DNA of 64,000 nucleotides from NCBI GenBank assembly GCA_021292165.1, contig CM037879.1:117315359-117379358 (forward strand), given 5' to 3'. The stretch's first letter is position 1. Each line of letters starts with the position of its first letter. The position numbers were made by a program, and so were the translations under genes. The notes beneath the pieces are model-generated. The model saw nothing but the letters and a program-made list of their open reading frames with translations. It had not been told where the DNA came from and made no database searches. This document shows positions 44,994 through 57,835 of this stretch, in pieces. Source of the stretch: Shinisaurus crocodilurus. Its lineage: Eukaryota; Chordata; Lepidosauria; Squamata; Shinisauridae.

Positions 44994-46990
44994 CAATTAT
45001 GATATAGAAGGATTTGACCCTACGAAACTGAGAGGTAAAAATAGCTGTAAAATGAAAAGCTAAAGATTTACTTACCCTACACTGAGGCCATCAAAAAACT
45101 CTTCCAGGAGGCAGAACTCCATAGAATGGGTCCTAACATTGGCACTTCTCTTACCATATGGGTGAACCCAGCTGTGTATAGTCTATCTGTGCCTCCTGTG
45201 TCTCCTCTCTGGAGGAAAAGCACTTTGGAAAACATTGCTGGGGCTGATACTGATTCTGTCTAGATGGGTTGAGAATATCTCTTTCACATGTGTATGGCAG
45301 AACCTTGGTCCGCATTAAAATAAGTGAACCAAAAGATAAGGTGACATCTTTTTTTATTGGACAATTTCTGAAGTTCAAAAGAGGGTCCCATATATTTTCT
45401 TTTAAAAAAGAAGTTTCTCCACCTATTTTGTCATTATACATTTCACATTTTCTGATCCCTCCTTCAGGACAGATGATAATAGTTTGGAACACTTACACTG
45501 GTTAATCCAGAGCAGTTTCAGAGCACACCGTACATTTCTAAGGAAATTTATCCCCAGGAAGTTGCCCTCTATCCCCAACTGTAGTAGTAGACCACAGTTA
45601 ACTTCTAGTGAATTACCTCTGCCTACTGACATTGCTTAAAAATTAGCTCACAGCTTCATGGTAGCAAATGGGCACTTGCCTCTTGTCACAGCAACTAGGC
45701 AATAAATTATAATGTGTACATATAAGCTCCAAGTGACCTCTGTGGCCACAGGAAACACTTTGAAAACAAAATGAACTACAACCCTTTGAGCAATTACTCC
45801 TGAATAGCTCCACATAATTCAATGGGACTCTTCCAGAAAAAAGGAAAAAAAGGAAAAGGAAAAGGATGTTTGGAGGAGGATGGTAAATGTCGTCTCCCCC
45901 GGGTGTCACCAAATTATGATGGTTCAAGAAAATGTATTTTAATGTAATCTATGTAATTGTTTAGATATTTGCTGGTAGATAGTTCTCTTTCTCTGTTAAA
46001 GGTTTCGTCGGTTTTGTTCATTTGGTACATTTAACTGTTTAATTCTTCTGAGGTAAGATGTAAAGTTCTTGTTGTAAGAGCTTTAGAAAAGAAAAAGCAG
46101 GAATGATCGCGATCCTGTTAATGTGTAGTGTTTCCTCTATTCTGTGTTAAACAGGAATATTTCACTCCATGGAGAAAACTGTACACCACCACTACCAGCA
46201 ATAACAACAATGAAAGAGAGAGATAAAAAAACATGATGTGGTGAGCAAAGAATCCACATAATCCAGAGCTACCCCAGAGATAATAATTAATAATAATAAT
46301 ATGAGAATCTAAAACCCATTAGGGCTAGTTGAATAGATAGGGAGCATGTGGAATTTGGATGCCTTGTGAAGGGAAGGCCGCATTCTTCTATCCGACTATC
46401 AAGCAAGTTGTTCCGTAATTAAAGGCAGCTTTGAAGCAACGTTGTCAGGGGGTGGTTTGAAGGGAGGGGAAGAGCATCTCCCCAGTCTTGTTCCTGTAAT
46501 AAGAAGGAAGAAACACATGCTGCCTCTGAACCTTCATATGCTGCCAAAGGATTTCCAACAAAGAACATGTTTGTGAGAAGACTTAAGAGGGCCTGGAAAG
46601 AAAAAAAAAGTGTTCCCCACCAAGAGAAAGATAGAAAGACATGCCGGCTGCCTAGGTATGCAATCAAACCACTTACACCAAAGCAGTTCTCTGAAGTCTG
46701 TGAGTCTATTCCTTGAACAAATGATATGAGCACAGCTGCAATTAAGTATATGTTTTGTTATGAATATATGTGTTTGTGTCTATATATAAAGTGTAAATGC
46801 TCAGAGGTGTGTGTGTGGGGGGGGAGAGATCTATTATGTGTGAACTCACTCATATATAACACTCATATAATAAGATTTCTATACTAAATGCTCAATGCAC
46901 ATGTGTTATATTGTGTAGCCTGTGCTGAAAAAAGTTATTTGAAAGGCTGGATATAAATGTATTACTTCATAGATATTAGTAAAATAAATT
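44994..46990. other. Intergenic sequence, nothing recognised
   Basis: Includes an AAAGGAAAAAAAGG purine tract at 45837-45868 and a G8-9 run at 46818. Frames of up to 113 codons have no recognisable family. Confidence 0.5.
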
Positions 46991-46999
46991 GCTTCAGTA

Positions 47000-47182
47000 A
47001 TCCCCACAACCAGCCTCTAAAATAGGCCTCTGTTCTCATCTCCATATTACTGAGGCTAAGGCTGAGAGAGAGACACACAGTTTGCCTAAGGCCACTCTGC
47101 AAGTGCTTAGCCAAGCTGTGGCTTGAGCAGGCAACTTCCTTCCTCATAGTTTATGCTCTGATCCATTATGTTACACCAGCGA
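47000..47182 (-). mobile_element. Degenerate tRNA-derived/MIR-like SINE
   Basis: On + it reads GAGGCTAAGGCTGAGAGAGA, GTTTGCCTAAGGCCACTCTG and ...CCATTATGTTACACCAGCG, the reversed core and tRNA-like head of a MIR-type SINE. It abuts Tigger copy D. Confidence 0.6.
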
Positions 47183-47208
47183 GACATCCAATGGCTGAAT
47201 AATGTGTA

Positions 47209-47458
47209 CAGTAATACCTTAGATTGCAAGCATAATTCGTTCCGGAACCGTGCTTGTAATCCAAAACACTCTTATATCAAAGCGAGTCTCTGGCGGGCGT
47301 GAGCGGGGCCAATTTCGGCCCGCTCGAGGCGAGCGGTTACATCCCTACACTTGTGTTGCAAGACGTTGCTTGTTTATCAAGTCAAAAATTATTTTAAAAA
47401 TGTGCTTGTCTTACAAAACGCTCTCAGACCAAGTTACTTGCAATCCAAGGTATTACTG
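47209..47458. mobile_element. Tigger-like MITE with CpG-rich core (copy D)
   Basis: Termini CAGTAATACCTTAGATTGCA and (right, reverse complement) CAGTAATACCTTGGATTGCA, flanked by TA. The core at 47287-47345 has GGCGGGCGTGAGCGGGGCC then GGCCCGCTCGAGGCGAGCGG and TTACATCCCTAC. The overall sequence is very close to copy C, 20 kb away. Confidence 0.88.
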
Positions 47459-48448
47459 TACATTATTGGGATAATTTGGGAATTACCCAGAAAAACTGTC
47501 TAAAGTCAGAAAAGGCCTGCTTCTGTTTAGGTCTTATCTGGCTTATGTAAAGATTATCCAAAGATATATTGTCCCAGATTGAATAAAGTGCTCTTTACTT
47601 TCAAAGATGCAGCAAGACATAAGCATAGTGTATATATTGTGTGCCAAACTGCATAGTGTTCAAATCTGTTGCTGTTGCACTATCTCCCAGAGATAGCAGG
47701 CATTTTAAAGATGTTTTGCTGCAACAAGGAGGACTAAATATGATTTTTTAAAAACTCCCCCCCTCCCTCGGAGTTTGTGTCTGAGCATGTCCATATGTAT
47801 ATGAGGAAAAAAGTATGCGACAAGAAAGTTACACTGAAGCTGAATACAAAGCCAACATTTCTGAGTGCATTCCTGATTATTAAGACAGAGTGGTACCGTA
47901 ATTCCAAATGGATCTTTCTGTATTTAGAACACCTGCTTTCTGCCAGTTCTGCATCCTAAATTATCTGGATAACATACCTGTCATCAACCCTGTGAACTCT
48001 ACTTTTCTTAACTTATTTCAACACACATATTGAATAACACAGAGAAGAGGCATCATCAGAAAAATAGGAGAACAGACTCAATTGCCTGTGTGATGTTTCA
48101 TTTGAAAACTTAAGAGTGGTTTCAGATGCAAAGATTTATGGCTTTTGTTGAAGGGACCTGGGAGAATTAGATTCTGATACAACTACCATTCACATTTGAA
48201 CTGAACTGAAACCTATGGAAATTATAATAGATTTCAGGAGTGTGGGAATTTAAAAAATCCCTCCCCAAACAGGAGCAGAACAAAGCTGGCATGATCCCAG
48301 ACAAATTAAAATCAATGTGGCAAATGATTTAAAAAATTGATTAGGCTATAAATAATAACAATAACATAGGGACTTGCAACTTGAAAACTCTTATTTAAGG
48401 TGAAACATAGGCAGCCACTGTTCATATACTATGTCAACCTGCCTAAAA
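47459..48448. other. Intergenic sequence, nothing recognised
   Basis: AT-rich with no assignable element. Confidence 0.5.
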
Positions 48449-48711
48449 CATTAAGAGCCAGTGTGGTGTAGTGGTGAGAGTGTTGGACTGGGACTCGGGA
48501 GATCCGGGTTCTAGTCCCCACTCGACCATTAAGTTCACTGGGTGACTTTGGGCCAGTCACTGACTCTCAACCTAATCTATCTCATAGGGTTGTTGTGAGG
48601 ATACAATGGAGAGGAGGAGGAGGAGGAGGATTACGGTATGTAAGCTGCCTTGGATTCCTTGCAGGAAAAAAGGCGGGGTATAAATATAATAAATAAATAA
48701 GATAAATAAAC
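48449..48711 (+). mobile_element. tRNA-derived SINE with L2-type tail, well preserved
   Basis: The head has a Pol III A box (TGGTGTAGTGG) and a B box (GGTTCTAGTCC, near 48508-48518). The core is ACTGGGTGACTTTGGGCCAG. Next come TCATAGGGTTGTTGTGAGGA, a (GGA)n expansion, and the tail GCAGGAAAAAAGGCGGGGTA ending TATAAATATAATAAATAAAT. It is the sense-strand relative of 18297-18535. Confidence 0.92.
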
Positions 48712-50200
48712 TAGTTAACCCTACAGTATATGCCAAAGGACCACCAACCCATCGCAAATGCTACATAAGCTGCAAATATTCTTCATATTCCAAATATTCC
48801 AAATATTCTTCATAAGCTGCATCCACTGGAAAGTCAGTGAAACAGTTCTGCTGATGGATGAAGATCAGTCCGGATTGAATTTAGAAGCTGTAAAGGAAGA
48901 GAAGCAGCTACTGGAGGCATAGCCGCATACATAATCATATTTTGGGATTTGGATTGTTTCAGGACTTCAGTCTGTGCTGATCCCTAGCCATCACCTTTAT
49001 GGACAGGTGTCATTGCAGGACAAGTGTAGGCTTTTTGACAAGAATACCAGAAGCTGCTTTGCAAAGGTGTGTGAAGGCTGATAAGAAAGGGAAGGACACA
49101 TAGAGGCAGGATTGGGCTCCAGTTCATACATTGTGCATCTTGAACACTGTACTGTGGAATGATCTGGTATCTACACTGCTCCCGGACCCCCACAGACAGC
49201 CAGAACAGCAAATCTGCCCACCCATCTATTCTGCACAGATCCATGTGGTATGTAAACGTGCATGCATAGCAACTTTTCCCATTCCTGGTTTGGAAGCTTT
49301 GGACACATTGCCTGATCCAGATGTCAATGACATGAGGCACAGGAGACTCCCACACCTGCCTTCATCACATGACTTCTCTCCCCATCTGCTGTGCAAATAG
49401 GTAAGAAAGTCACACATGGGCTCTGCTTTGGGTATATAAAATTTTGAGGGCTTGCAGGACTATCTGATACCTGGGGGGAAACAGCCCTATGCACAAGTGT
49501 GCCTTCCGTTGCCTTTTGACACATATTTACTGCCCAGGTTTCTGCATTGTACTGTGAACATGACTCTCACAATGCAAGCACCACCAATCAGTTCTAGATT
49601 TGTGCTTGGGTAGGCTACATCTACTGTCGGCTTTACACATAGCCATCGTGAGTACAGTGTAAAAAGGTGGAACAGAAATTATTTAAATAACTGCTAAGTT
49701 AATAAATTACCAACTCTCCCATCTGGCCTCAGCTTCCATGTAGGAAATTGTACAACCACATGGATGGGTTGTAACACATGACCAGCCTACACATGTAGAA
49801 GTGACGGTATATGCACTTTCTGTATGCAAGCGGGGCGGGGGTACAACAGCCGTGGCTTCCCAGATGGTCATGCATTATGATTTAGAAAAGGGATTTGCAC
49901 AGTTTCTTGTGTTCTTCACTGTGGCCATTTTGCAATGTGTGGAGTGGTCCTACAAAAGGCTGAACCTTCTATCAAGATGGAACTTTCACATGTTTCTATG
50001 TCATCTCTTAATCATCAACACACACAGTCATAAAATAAACAACCATACTGTGTGATCCTATGTGCATGTATGCATTCAATGGGGCATACTCTCAGGTAAG
50101 TGTATGCACATCAGATCAACACCTTAAAACCTTTAGGAGAAATGGCTCTTCACTGTTCCATGCACACCTAATCACTGCCTATCAAGGTTTAATTTGTACC

Positions 50201-50204
<4 letters not shown>
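48712..50204. other. Intergenic sequence, mostly unassigned
   Basis: CCAAATATTC and TTCATAAGCTGCA repeats at 48770-48820 are local duplications. 50044-50105 carries a copy of the AAGTAAGTCC-type short repeat (GATCCTATGTGCATG...TTCAATGGGGCATACTC). No gene is recognised. Confidence 0.5.

Positions 50205-50233
<29 letters not shown>
50205..50233. repeat. (AT)n microsatellite
   Basis: About 14 AT units followed by AGACAGACAG. Confidence 0.95.
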
Positions 50234-50237
<4 letters not shown>

Positions 50238-50671
50238 GACAGCTAAATAGAACATTTATGTTCAGAGGCAGGATAGCTCCCAATACCAGTTGCAAGCATC
50301 CAACTACTGCTTGTGGGTTTTCTGGAAGCATCTGCCAGAAACAAGATGCTGCACTAGATAGACCCTTGGTCTGATCCAGCAGAGCTTTTTCTCCTGTAAT
50401 TGGGGGGTGGGGGCAGGGGAAAGACTTCCAGATCAGAGGGTGTTATTTTTTTATAGACTTGAGCCCCGACATTGCCCCCAAAATAATTAAATAAATAAAA
50501 GTTAAGCAGTGCTGTCTGGCAGAAGCAGGGTTTTCCACTGGTTCCATGGGAAGACTAGAGGCCCGGACTGTAATGCCACACAAAGAGAGATGATGGTGAA
50601 ACACTATTTTGGAATCCTTCCCTTTACAATAACTAGGGTTACTCCACCCCAAAGTTTGATTTCAGCTGGAC

Positions 50672-50735
50672 TTCCCCAACCTGGTGCCCTCCAGAGGTGT
50701 TGGATTACAACTCCCATCATCCCCAGAGAGTCCCA
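50672..50735. mobile_element. hAT MITE half-element
   Basis: CCCCAACCTGGTGCCCTCCA, GAGGTGTTGGATTACAACTC and CCATCATCCCC match the left arm of the 44672 family; no right arm. Confidence 0.55.
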
Positions 50736-51349
50736 ACCATGTGGTGTACATAGTCACTGAAATGGTCTTTCAGCAGAACCCACCATTCCAAGGACAAGCA
50801 CAGCAACAAGTTCCCACACCCACCAAAAACAATATTTTACCACCTCTTATGCTATTTAGGCACACATGTAGTCTATTTTTTTAAAAAAGGTTCATTTGGG
50901 GTAAAATGAGAAGAGACCCAGTTTTAAAATGAATTACACATTCTCTCCAACCAGTGTTGCTACTTGAATTACGGAGGTAGGAAAATACAAGAAACAAAAC
51001 AAACAGGCTCAAAAATACACTGGTTTAAGCATCCCTTCGCCTTTCGAATTTGGACTGCTTCATTATCTTTGGCCTTGCTGGCTGTATTTTAAATCTGACT
51101 CAAAGAAGCTCAAGGGACTGAGCCCCTGTCCTCCTCCTGTCCTGCTGCAGCCTGAATTCTGGAGGCTTTTTTTTTTTTTTTAAAGAGCGTTTAAGAACCC
51201 AAACCCCTGAGCTGTTCGCCCTGCTTTGGAGGTCTGTGAAGAGGGGCAAGAAATAAATACAGAAGGTGGGGAGGAAGACTCTCCCACCCTCTTTAAAAAC
51301 ACACACCCTCCTGTTCCTTCCCTTTTTAACCTTTTTACTACCAGGCTCG

Positions 51350-52640
51350 CTTCAGACATGAGCGAACTCGTTATAGGGAAGCGATTATTCAGGCCGACCC
51401 GACACGTCCTAATTGGCGAGTTTATTTCCGAACTAGACGAGGGGCGCGGGAGGTTAGGCGCATGGATCTCCTTTTCTGCTGCCGCCGCCGCCGCCGCCAG
51501 CTGCTACTGTGTTTGTTAAAGCAAATTACGACTGCGACCGCTGTGGGGCGCCCAAGTTCTACTTTGGATTTTCCTGCGGTTAGGAAAGCAGAACTCTCCT
51601 GGAACAGATGCTGTACTGAAGAGATGGGGGGAAGGGGGAAAATCAAAAGGATGCGGGGGGGGGGATGGAAAGAGAGGGCAGGGACGGGGTGGGGGGAAGG
51701 GGAGGGAGGCTTTATTCTCTAATACACTCGCTGGGGAGACTTTGTTACAAAACAGATTCATGCGAGAAGGGCAGGCGGGCTGTGTTGTACAATGAACTCT
51801 CGAGGGAAGGATAAATCCAGAGGCACAGAGAATCGTGATGGCAGAGCGGGGCATTTGGCTGGCTCAAAGCCTCCCACCACCCACCCGCTTCTCCCGCCCT
51901 CGGCCTTTTCAGGCTCGCTCTCCCGGCTTCTGCTGGAGGAATATTTGATCTCCTCTGGAAGGCAGCCGTCGGGCTGACCTCGCCCAGGGAGACTGCCTCA
52001 GCCTCCCGAAGTCCCCCCCTCCCCTTCCCAGTGGCCGGCCTCGCCCTGGCCGTCCATCCTTCTTCCCCTTCGGATAGCCTGCTGTGACTTCTGTGAGGCG
52101 GCCTCCACCGCCACCCTTTTCCTTCGCGGGAGGCCCTCTGACCTCTTCCAGAAAACTTGGTCCTCCCTCCCTCGCCTTTCTCTCTCTCTCTTTGTGAGCC
52201 CGGCGGGATGAATGAGACGATAAGACCGGGTCGGCTGGGCTGGGCTGGGCTGGCAAAGCTGCGAGCTTGTGGGTTGTCAAATCGTGGTGGATCCGCCTGC
52301 AAAACAACCCCCGTCCTCCCCCGCAAAGCAGCCAAGATCTCCGGGGGGGGGGGGGATCCAAAGCAGGCTTGAGGCCTCCCAGCTCCAGCCTCCACACGCC
52401 TTCTCCTCTTCAGCCAAAGCATGCATCACAAAGGAGAATATGCGGGCGGGGTTGGGGTTGTTTGGTTTGGGGAGGTTTAAAACAACAACAACAACAACAG
52501 CCATAGGAACCTTTATCCCTCACCTTTAGACACAATTAACTGGGGGCAGCGACGGAGTGTGTGTGTATGTGTGTGTGTGGGGTTTTTTTTTACAGTTCCC
52601 CCCATTAGGTTTCCCATGAAGGCGGGGGGGAGATGAGTAG
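51350..52640. promoter_or_regulatory. CpG-rich, G-rich segment; possible CpG island
   Basis: CpG density rises abruptly from about 51350. Features include (GCC)n (51480-51500), a long G-rich strand segment with many GGG runs (51625-51712, potential G-quadruplexes), GGGCTGGGCTGGGCTGGGCT (52234-52254) and a G11 run at 52341. A 225-codon - strand frame (51745-52422) is Arg/Gly/Pro-rich without a domain and is probably compositional. In context this could be a CpG island or enhancer in the flank of the neighbouring developmental gene; no promoter or transcript is proven. Confidence 0.45.
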
Positions 52641-53529
52641 GCTTGGAAGCCACACCAACAGCTGCGTGATCTGTAAAATACCATTAGAAACTCTCTGTGT
52701 TCCACCGTAGAAGGATGATATATGAAGACAGAGGCGGGCAGTTGGCAAAGGTTAGGTATGACTAACCCGACCTTAGATCCCACCAAATCCTAGCTTAAGA
52801 ACTAAACGCACAAGCAGGAGAGGGCAAATCCTATAACTTTAACGGTTCCTCTCAGAGACGAGCTCGCGAGATAGATATACATATAATTAAAAATAAATAA
52901 ATTGCTCTTAGTAAGGCAAAGCAAGCGGGAAATCTGAAATCCGAAAGAAAAAGATTTCTGAGGAATAATGAGAAGCAAGAATTTCTAAATTGCATGTTTT
53001 GCAACAGTCCCGTTTTGAGAGAATCTGATAGATAGATAGATGATAGATAGATAACGAGTTCATATCTCTTCTGTTAAGTCATTTTCAACGCTGTTCCTGT
53101 TTCTTTTCTTTTTTTAAGAAAAAGGGTGAGAAAAGAAAAAAAAACCTTGAAAGCTCTCTTTAGACTGCTGTTTCTTGGGATGCTGGATTCTCAAGAAGGA
53201 TTAAGAATTTAATTATAGACCCCTATGGAAGTAACACGTTTGATAAACTGATGGCATTAGATAAAAATCACATTCATTTCTTGCTCATGGAACAGATTTC
53301 CATAAAAATATACTGAGGCTGCAACCCTTTGCACAGTGGGACTTACTTCCAAGGAAGCCTGCAGAGGATTGCACTGTTAAGATAGCTTTTTTTCTCCCTA
53401 ACGTAAAGGTTACAATTACTTATTGGAGAAGAAAGTTGGGGGTGGGGTGGGAGTTAGAAGGAATTACAAATTGTTACTTTGAATATTAGTTTGAAATTTA
53501 GATTTTAAAAAATTAAAACCCCAGCAAAT
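52641..53529. other. Intergenic sequence with GATA repeats
   Basis: A GATA/GATAGATA microsatellite lies at 53027-53053. A short-repeat copy (GTGGGACTTACTTCCAAGGA) is at 53337-53356. No gene is recognised. Confidence 0.5.
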
Positions 53530-54010
53530 TAGATTGCTGAAGTGTGGTACACATGTAAGCACACACACACACCCCAATCATTCTTCAGAATACGTTCACT
53601 AAATATTTCACTTTTAAATTCTGTAATATGTTTGGCCAATACTACTCTACGTTTTGAAAGGGAAAGTGCAAATCGTGAGAACCTGCGTGCAGAGAAGGTC
53701 TTCCCCCCCCCACGCCCCTCCATCCCTACGACACACAAAAGGACTGATAGGAATCCGTGTCTCCACACATCAAATCGAAACCATTGCAATGCCCTAATTA
53801 GAGTAATTAGAATAATAAGGCTGCCTATATGTGGTAAGACAATGTGTACAAACAACTTTATTTAATGTATACTGCTAATCAGTGGTGCGTGCGTGCTTGA
53901 ATGCTTTAGTGTAATAAAACTCACCCTCGTCCGCCCAAACAATCAAATACAAATTAGTTTAATGATTGTGCCTGCCTGAATGTCTTCGAAATCCACAGGC
54001 GGAGAGAAAT
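53530..54010. promoter_or_regulatory. Candidate conserved non-coding element rich in TAAT cores
   Basis: Low in repeats and rich in homeodomain/POU-type cores: CCCTAATTAGAGTAATTAGA (53793-53812), GCTAATCAG near 53875, and AAATTAGTTTAATGATTG (53951-53968), plus TTGGCCAAT (53632-53640). Two opposed frames of ~107 codons overlap here without family signal. The enhancer role is inferred from motif density and position next to a likely neural transcription-factor gene. Confidence 0.45.
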
Positions 54011-56498
54011 AAATAGCGCAGTCCTTGGGCGCGCGTCTCCCCTACAGCTGACCACGGAGCTGGTACCTCCGCGGACTCGCCAAGCAGCGCCTGCAGCCTG
54101 GGAGGCTGCGAGCCTGGGACGGGCCTTTCAGGAGCGAGGCGGCCTGCCGAAAAACTTTCCTGCGGGGCGCGGAGAAGTTCCCCGGGCCGGCCAGGCTTGG
54201 GTATCAAACCTCAAGGGTGGATCAGGAAGGGCAGCTCTTCGAGGAGACCGGGCGCGCGCGGGGGGGGGGGGGGATCGAATAAACTTCCGCAAGGGCTGCC
54301 GCATCGTGTTCATGTGCACGCTTTCCCTCGAGTAAGTTTCCCCTGAGCACGTTGGGACGTACTTCGGGGTAAACTTGCCTAGGATCCGGCCCCGCGGGAG
54401 AGTCTCCGGCAGGGCGCAGGTGGCCTAGGACGGGAAAGGGCCCGGGTTTTTTTTACAGGCAAGGAAAGCAGGGGGCTTATTTTCTTTCTTTGTTTTTGGC
54501 AAAAGATGCAGTGAACCACCCAAATGGGCTCCCCCCTCAGTCCTAAATCGTGACACTCTCCGGAGGGAGACAGCGCGTTGCCCTCTCGGTGTGGTTCAAC
54601 GCTTTTCAAATCCTCGGGATTGGAGGTAAACATTTTAATCTTTTTTTTTTTTTAAGGGGCGATCACACCCACTGTTGGAGCGCGAGGCTGCGATCCTAAG
54701 CATGCACACTTGGCAGAAAGTCCCAGTGGCCCAATACTGGCGACCAATTTACCAAGGGGCAAGATTTTCTGCCTCTCTTTCGCTTGGTCGTCTGTATTAA
54801 TGAAAACGTGGTGCGACTCTGTTTTTCTGCCCCGCCACCAAAGGTCGCAGAAGTCTGTGGTGAGAGGCTTCCCCGACATTTCCCGCTTGGTAAGTTAACC
54901 GTCTGTATTCCCGCACTACGGACCGAGGACGAGGTATAACTTCTGTGTCTACTCATCCTTGGCCCCCGCGCGCGTTTTGTTGGTGCTTTCTGCTAACTTT
55001 TGGCGTTTACTAGCGACATTCCAGACTACAAAGCAGTTAAGCCGCAGTATTGTGCTCCCTCCAATGGGTTCGGAGGACTGGAGTCACCCAAAGACCACTC
55101 CCTGGCTTGGGAGGGGAGCTGTTTTCCTAGAAGAATTCCCTGGGCTCACTTTTTCAAGGGGAGTTCTTTCGGGCTAGAGAAGTGTCTGGGTTCCCTGCTG
55201 GGACCAACCCGACTCCCCGTTCTCGGGTTTAACAGCTTTGCAGACGGTGTTAGATTCTGCCCACGCTCCAAGGAAGATGCGATGGTCAAGTTAGAGGGAC
55301 ATTTACACGGGAGTAAGTGGTAATGGCATCAAGGGACCTGTGAGCTTACACACCAGAGGAGGAACTCCGGGGTGGGGGTTGCTTGACGAGGCCATTGAAA
55401 TCAGCGGCAAATCAGCAACGCGTTCAGAGTTTGCCTTTTACTAGGTGTGTGAGCCTACGATTCGGAGCAACTAGTTTGGAAGTGACACGCTTCAAAACCT
55501 CTTCCCACTCGGGAGACACACAAAGGAACTCAGGACATTTTTAAAGTTATCCTTCAGAGGTCTCGCTTGATATGCTTTCAGCCGTTAGAACAACAACAAA
55601 AGCGTAATCTCTTTGCTCGCTTGTTTCTCCCTAAATGTCAGTTTACAATCCTCCCCCACCCCCCAGTGTTTCGCTTTGGCAAAAACATTACTCGGATGCG
55701 ACGCCACAGGAAGCCAGATCTTTGGACAACTCATTGGACAACACATTTACATGGAGGAAATTCCCCCTTGCCAACCAATAGGGTTTCCTTGAGAGGGAGC
55801 GTCAGGGTGTCAGGACTCAGGAGCTAAATGCATCCATTCTGAAAGGAGTTCCTAATGCTCTTGAAAGATGAGTGAATCCTGCAAGGATACAAATGTTAGC
55901 CAAAGGGGCCAACAGAAATAGCTTTTTGCTCTTTCTAAGATACTCAGGGTATCTACTAGTCATCATGGTTTGATTATCTGTGGTAGAGCCTACACTGAAC
56001 TGGAAAGCTACAAATAAAGGATAGACTTGAATGTTTACACTGACACCAAACATTTCAGTGGTAAGCGTGCCTGAAACGGAGGTGCCAGAAACCTTTCCAT
56101 TCCAGCCGTGGCTATAGTCCAAACCCTATTTACTTTACAGGAAGGGAACTCTTCCTGAGAAAGTGGATTGTAGTTGGGTTGGAAACACCAGCGACTTTAA
56201 CCAGCGAATTTTTTTTAAAAAAGTATTCACAGCCAGCACATATATCTCGACACTCTTAGCAGTCAAGCTAAAGTGTGCACAAAGTGTGTGAGGAGGAGTG
56301 ACTGCGGTTGTTGTTTTTTTTTTTAAATATAAACATCTGTATTATTTTTTCAATGTCCCTCAATCTCTTTCACAAATAAGTGTTACTTGAGCTGGATCAT
56401 ATCAAATCCTAACTGCAGACATTGTAACAACTCCTCCAACTTTGGAAGTTCCCTCACCAACCCTTTCCCAGTAAGAGTCAAAGAGGCTGTCTTAAATA

Positions 56499-56530
<32 letters not shown>

Positions 56531-57835
56531 TGGGGGGGGGAGGTTCTCTTAGATTCTTACAACACTGCTATCGTCTCACAAATACTGCTGCCATTCAAAC
56601 CCATGTTATGATTATAGTCAAACCTTTGATTACAGCAGAACCTCTAAGCCAACGACCTTTTTTGCAGCATGATCCTGCGGATGTTCACTTCTGTACATAA
56701 GTCCTGCTGAATTCAATGGGACTTACTCTTATGCAAGGGGTTCCAGCCCTACAGTTCAATTCTGAATTTAACCGCTACCTAGGATTGCAGCCATTCAACC
56801 TGATCCTATGCCTGTCCCCTAGAAGAAGTAAGTCCCACTGTGTTGGGGGGGGGGGTTGCACTCAAGTAAATGGGCACAGGACTTCAGCTTTGGATAACCA
56901 AATACAATCTAGGAATTGGAGACAAACTAAAACGCATGGTTTGTAGTAGCTGTCCAAGGATAAAAGGGGACCTCTTCCAAGTACAGCATACATGCTGAAA
57001 TGCCATTGCGTTCTCTTCCCTTGTATGCTTTTTCAACCTGTTTTAAAATATTTTAAAACAGAAATAAAATGTGTATTTGTAAAGAAAACTTTATAATTAA
57101 GCTGTGTTTCTCCAGTAATAAACTTTTACTACCATAATGTAGGATAGATACCGGATAGGCTCCCAATAATCACCTTTGTTAAAGCTTTTGGTGTCTGCTA
57201 CATCTGACAAGCTGCACCCGCCCCTCCCCTCCAAATCGCCTCATTTCTACAATCTTTTTTTCCATTTCAAGAGCTTCATCTGTCTGCCCCCGAATCTTTT
57301 CACTCAGTTTTTGAATGGACCAGGTAGGGATGGATTTAAGAAAACCAGGAGGAAAGCTGCAGTCCTAAGCATTCTTACCAGAGACCAACCCCCTTGAACT
57401 CAGTGGGTCTTACTTCTAAGTAAACACGTTTAAGATGCAAGGGAGAGGGGGGGAGGGGAGATTTAGTCCTAGGTAAAATACTATAGGATTTCAGCCTTAC
57501 TAAGGGCCTGAAAGGCCGTGAGGCAGAATACATTTGAAAAGAGGCGAGTTTTTGTTTCGTCTCTGAAAACCGGCCTTTCTCTTCTCTTCAGACCAAATCT
57601 GGAAGGTTTAAGCTGAAAAACCCAAGACAGGCTGCGAAGGGTAGAATTTTGAGGCTTTCCCAGATTTTTATATTGTTCTTGTGCCAATTTATTGCCTGAG
57701 ATGTTGCCTCCAAGAAGAAAGGCTAGTAGTAGTAACAATAGCAAGGAAACAAGGAGGCTCCGAGAAGCGCCCAGATCGTAAGCCAAATGCCAATTCAGCG
57801 GGAGCATTTTTGACTGTAAGGAACCTACAGTCCTC
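54011..57835. other. Gene-poor, CpG-enriched flank without recognised gene
   Basis: 54000-54460 and 54960-55300 are CpG-rich; G- and C-runs occur at 54259-54271 and 55652-55664. (GT)n is at 56502-56530. Short-repeat copies (AAGTAAGTCC family) are at 54310-54375, 56695-56735, 56822-56880 and 57390-57420. Autonomous transposon protein remains are absent, in contrast to 24-50 kb. Confidence 0.5.

Noticed and set aside
48449..48711. Possible tRNA gene
   Set aside because: A and B boxes are present but the body cannot form a tRNA cloverleaf and continues into a SINE core and LINE-type tail.
51745..52422. 225-codon - strand frame in CpG-rich DNA
   Set aside because: Arg/Gly/Pro-rich with no recognisable family and overlapping open frames on both strands, as expected where stop codons are rare through high GC.
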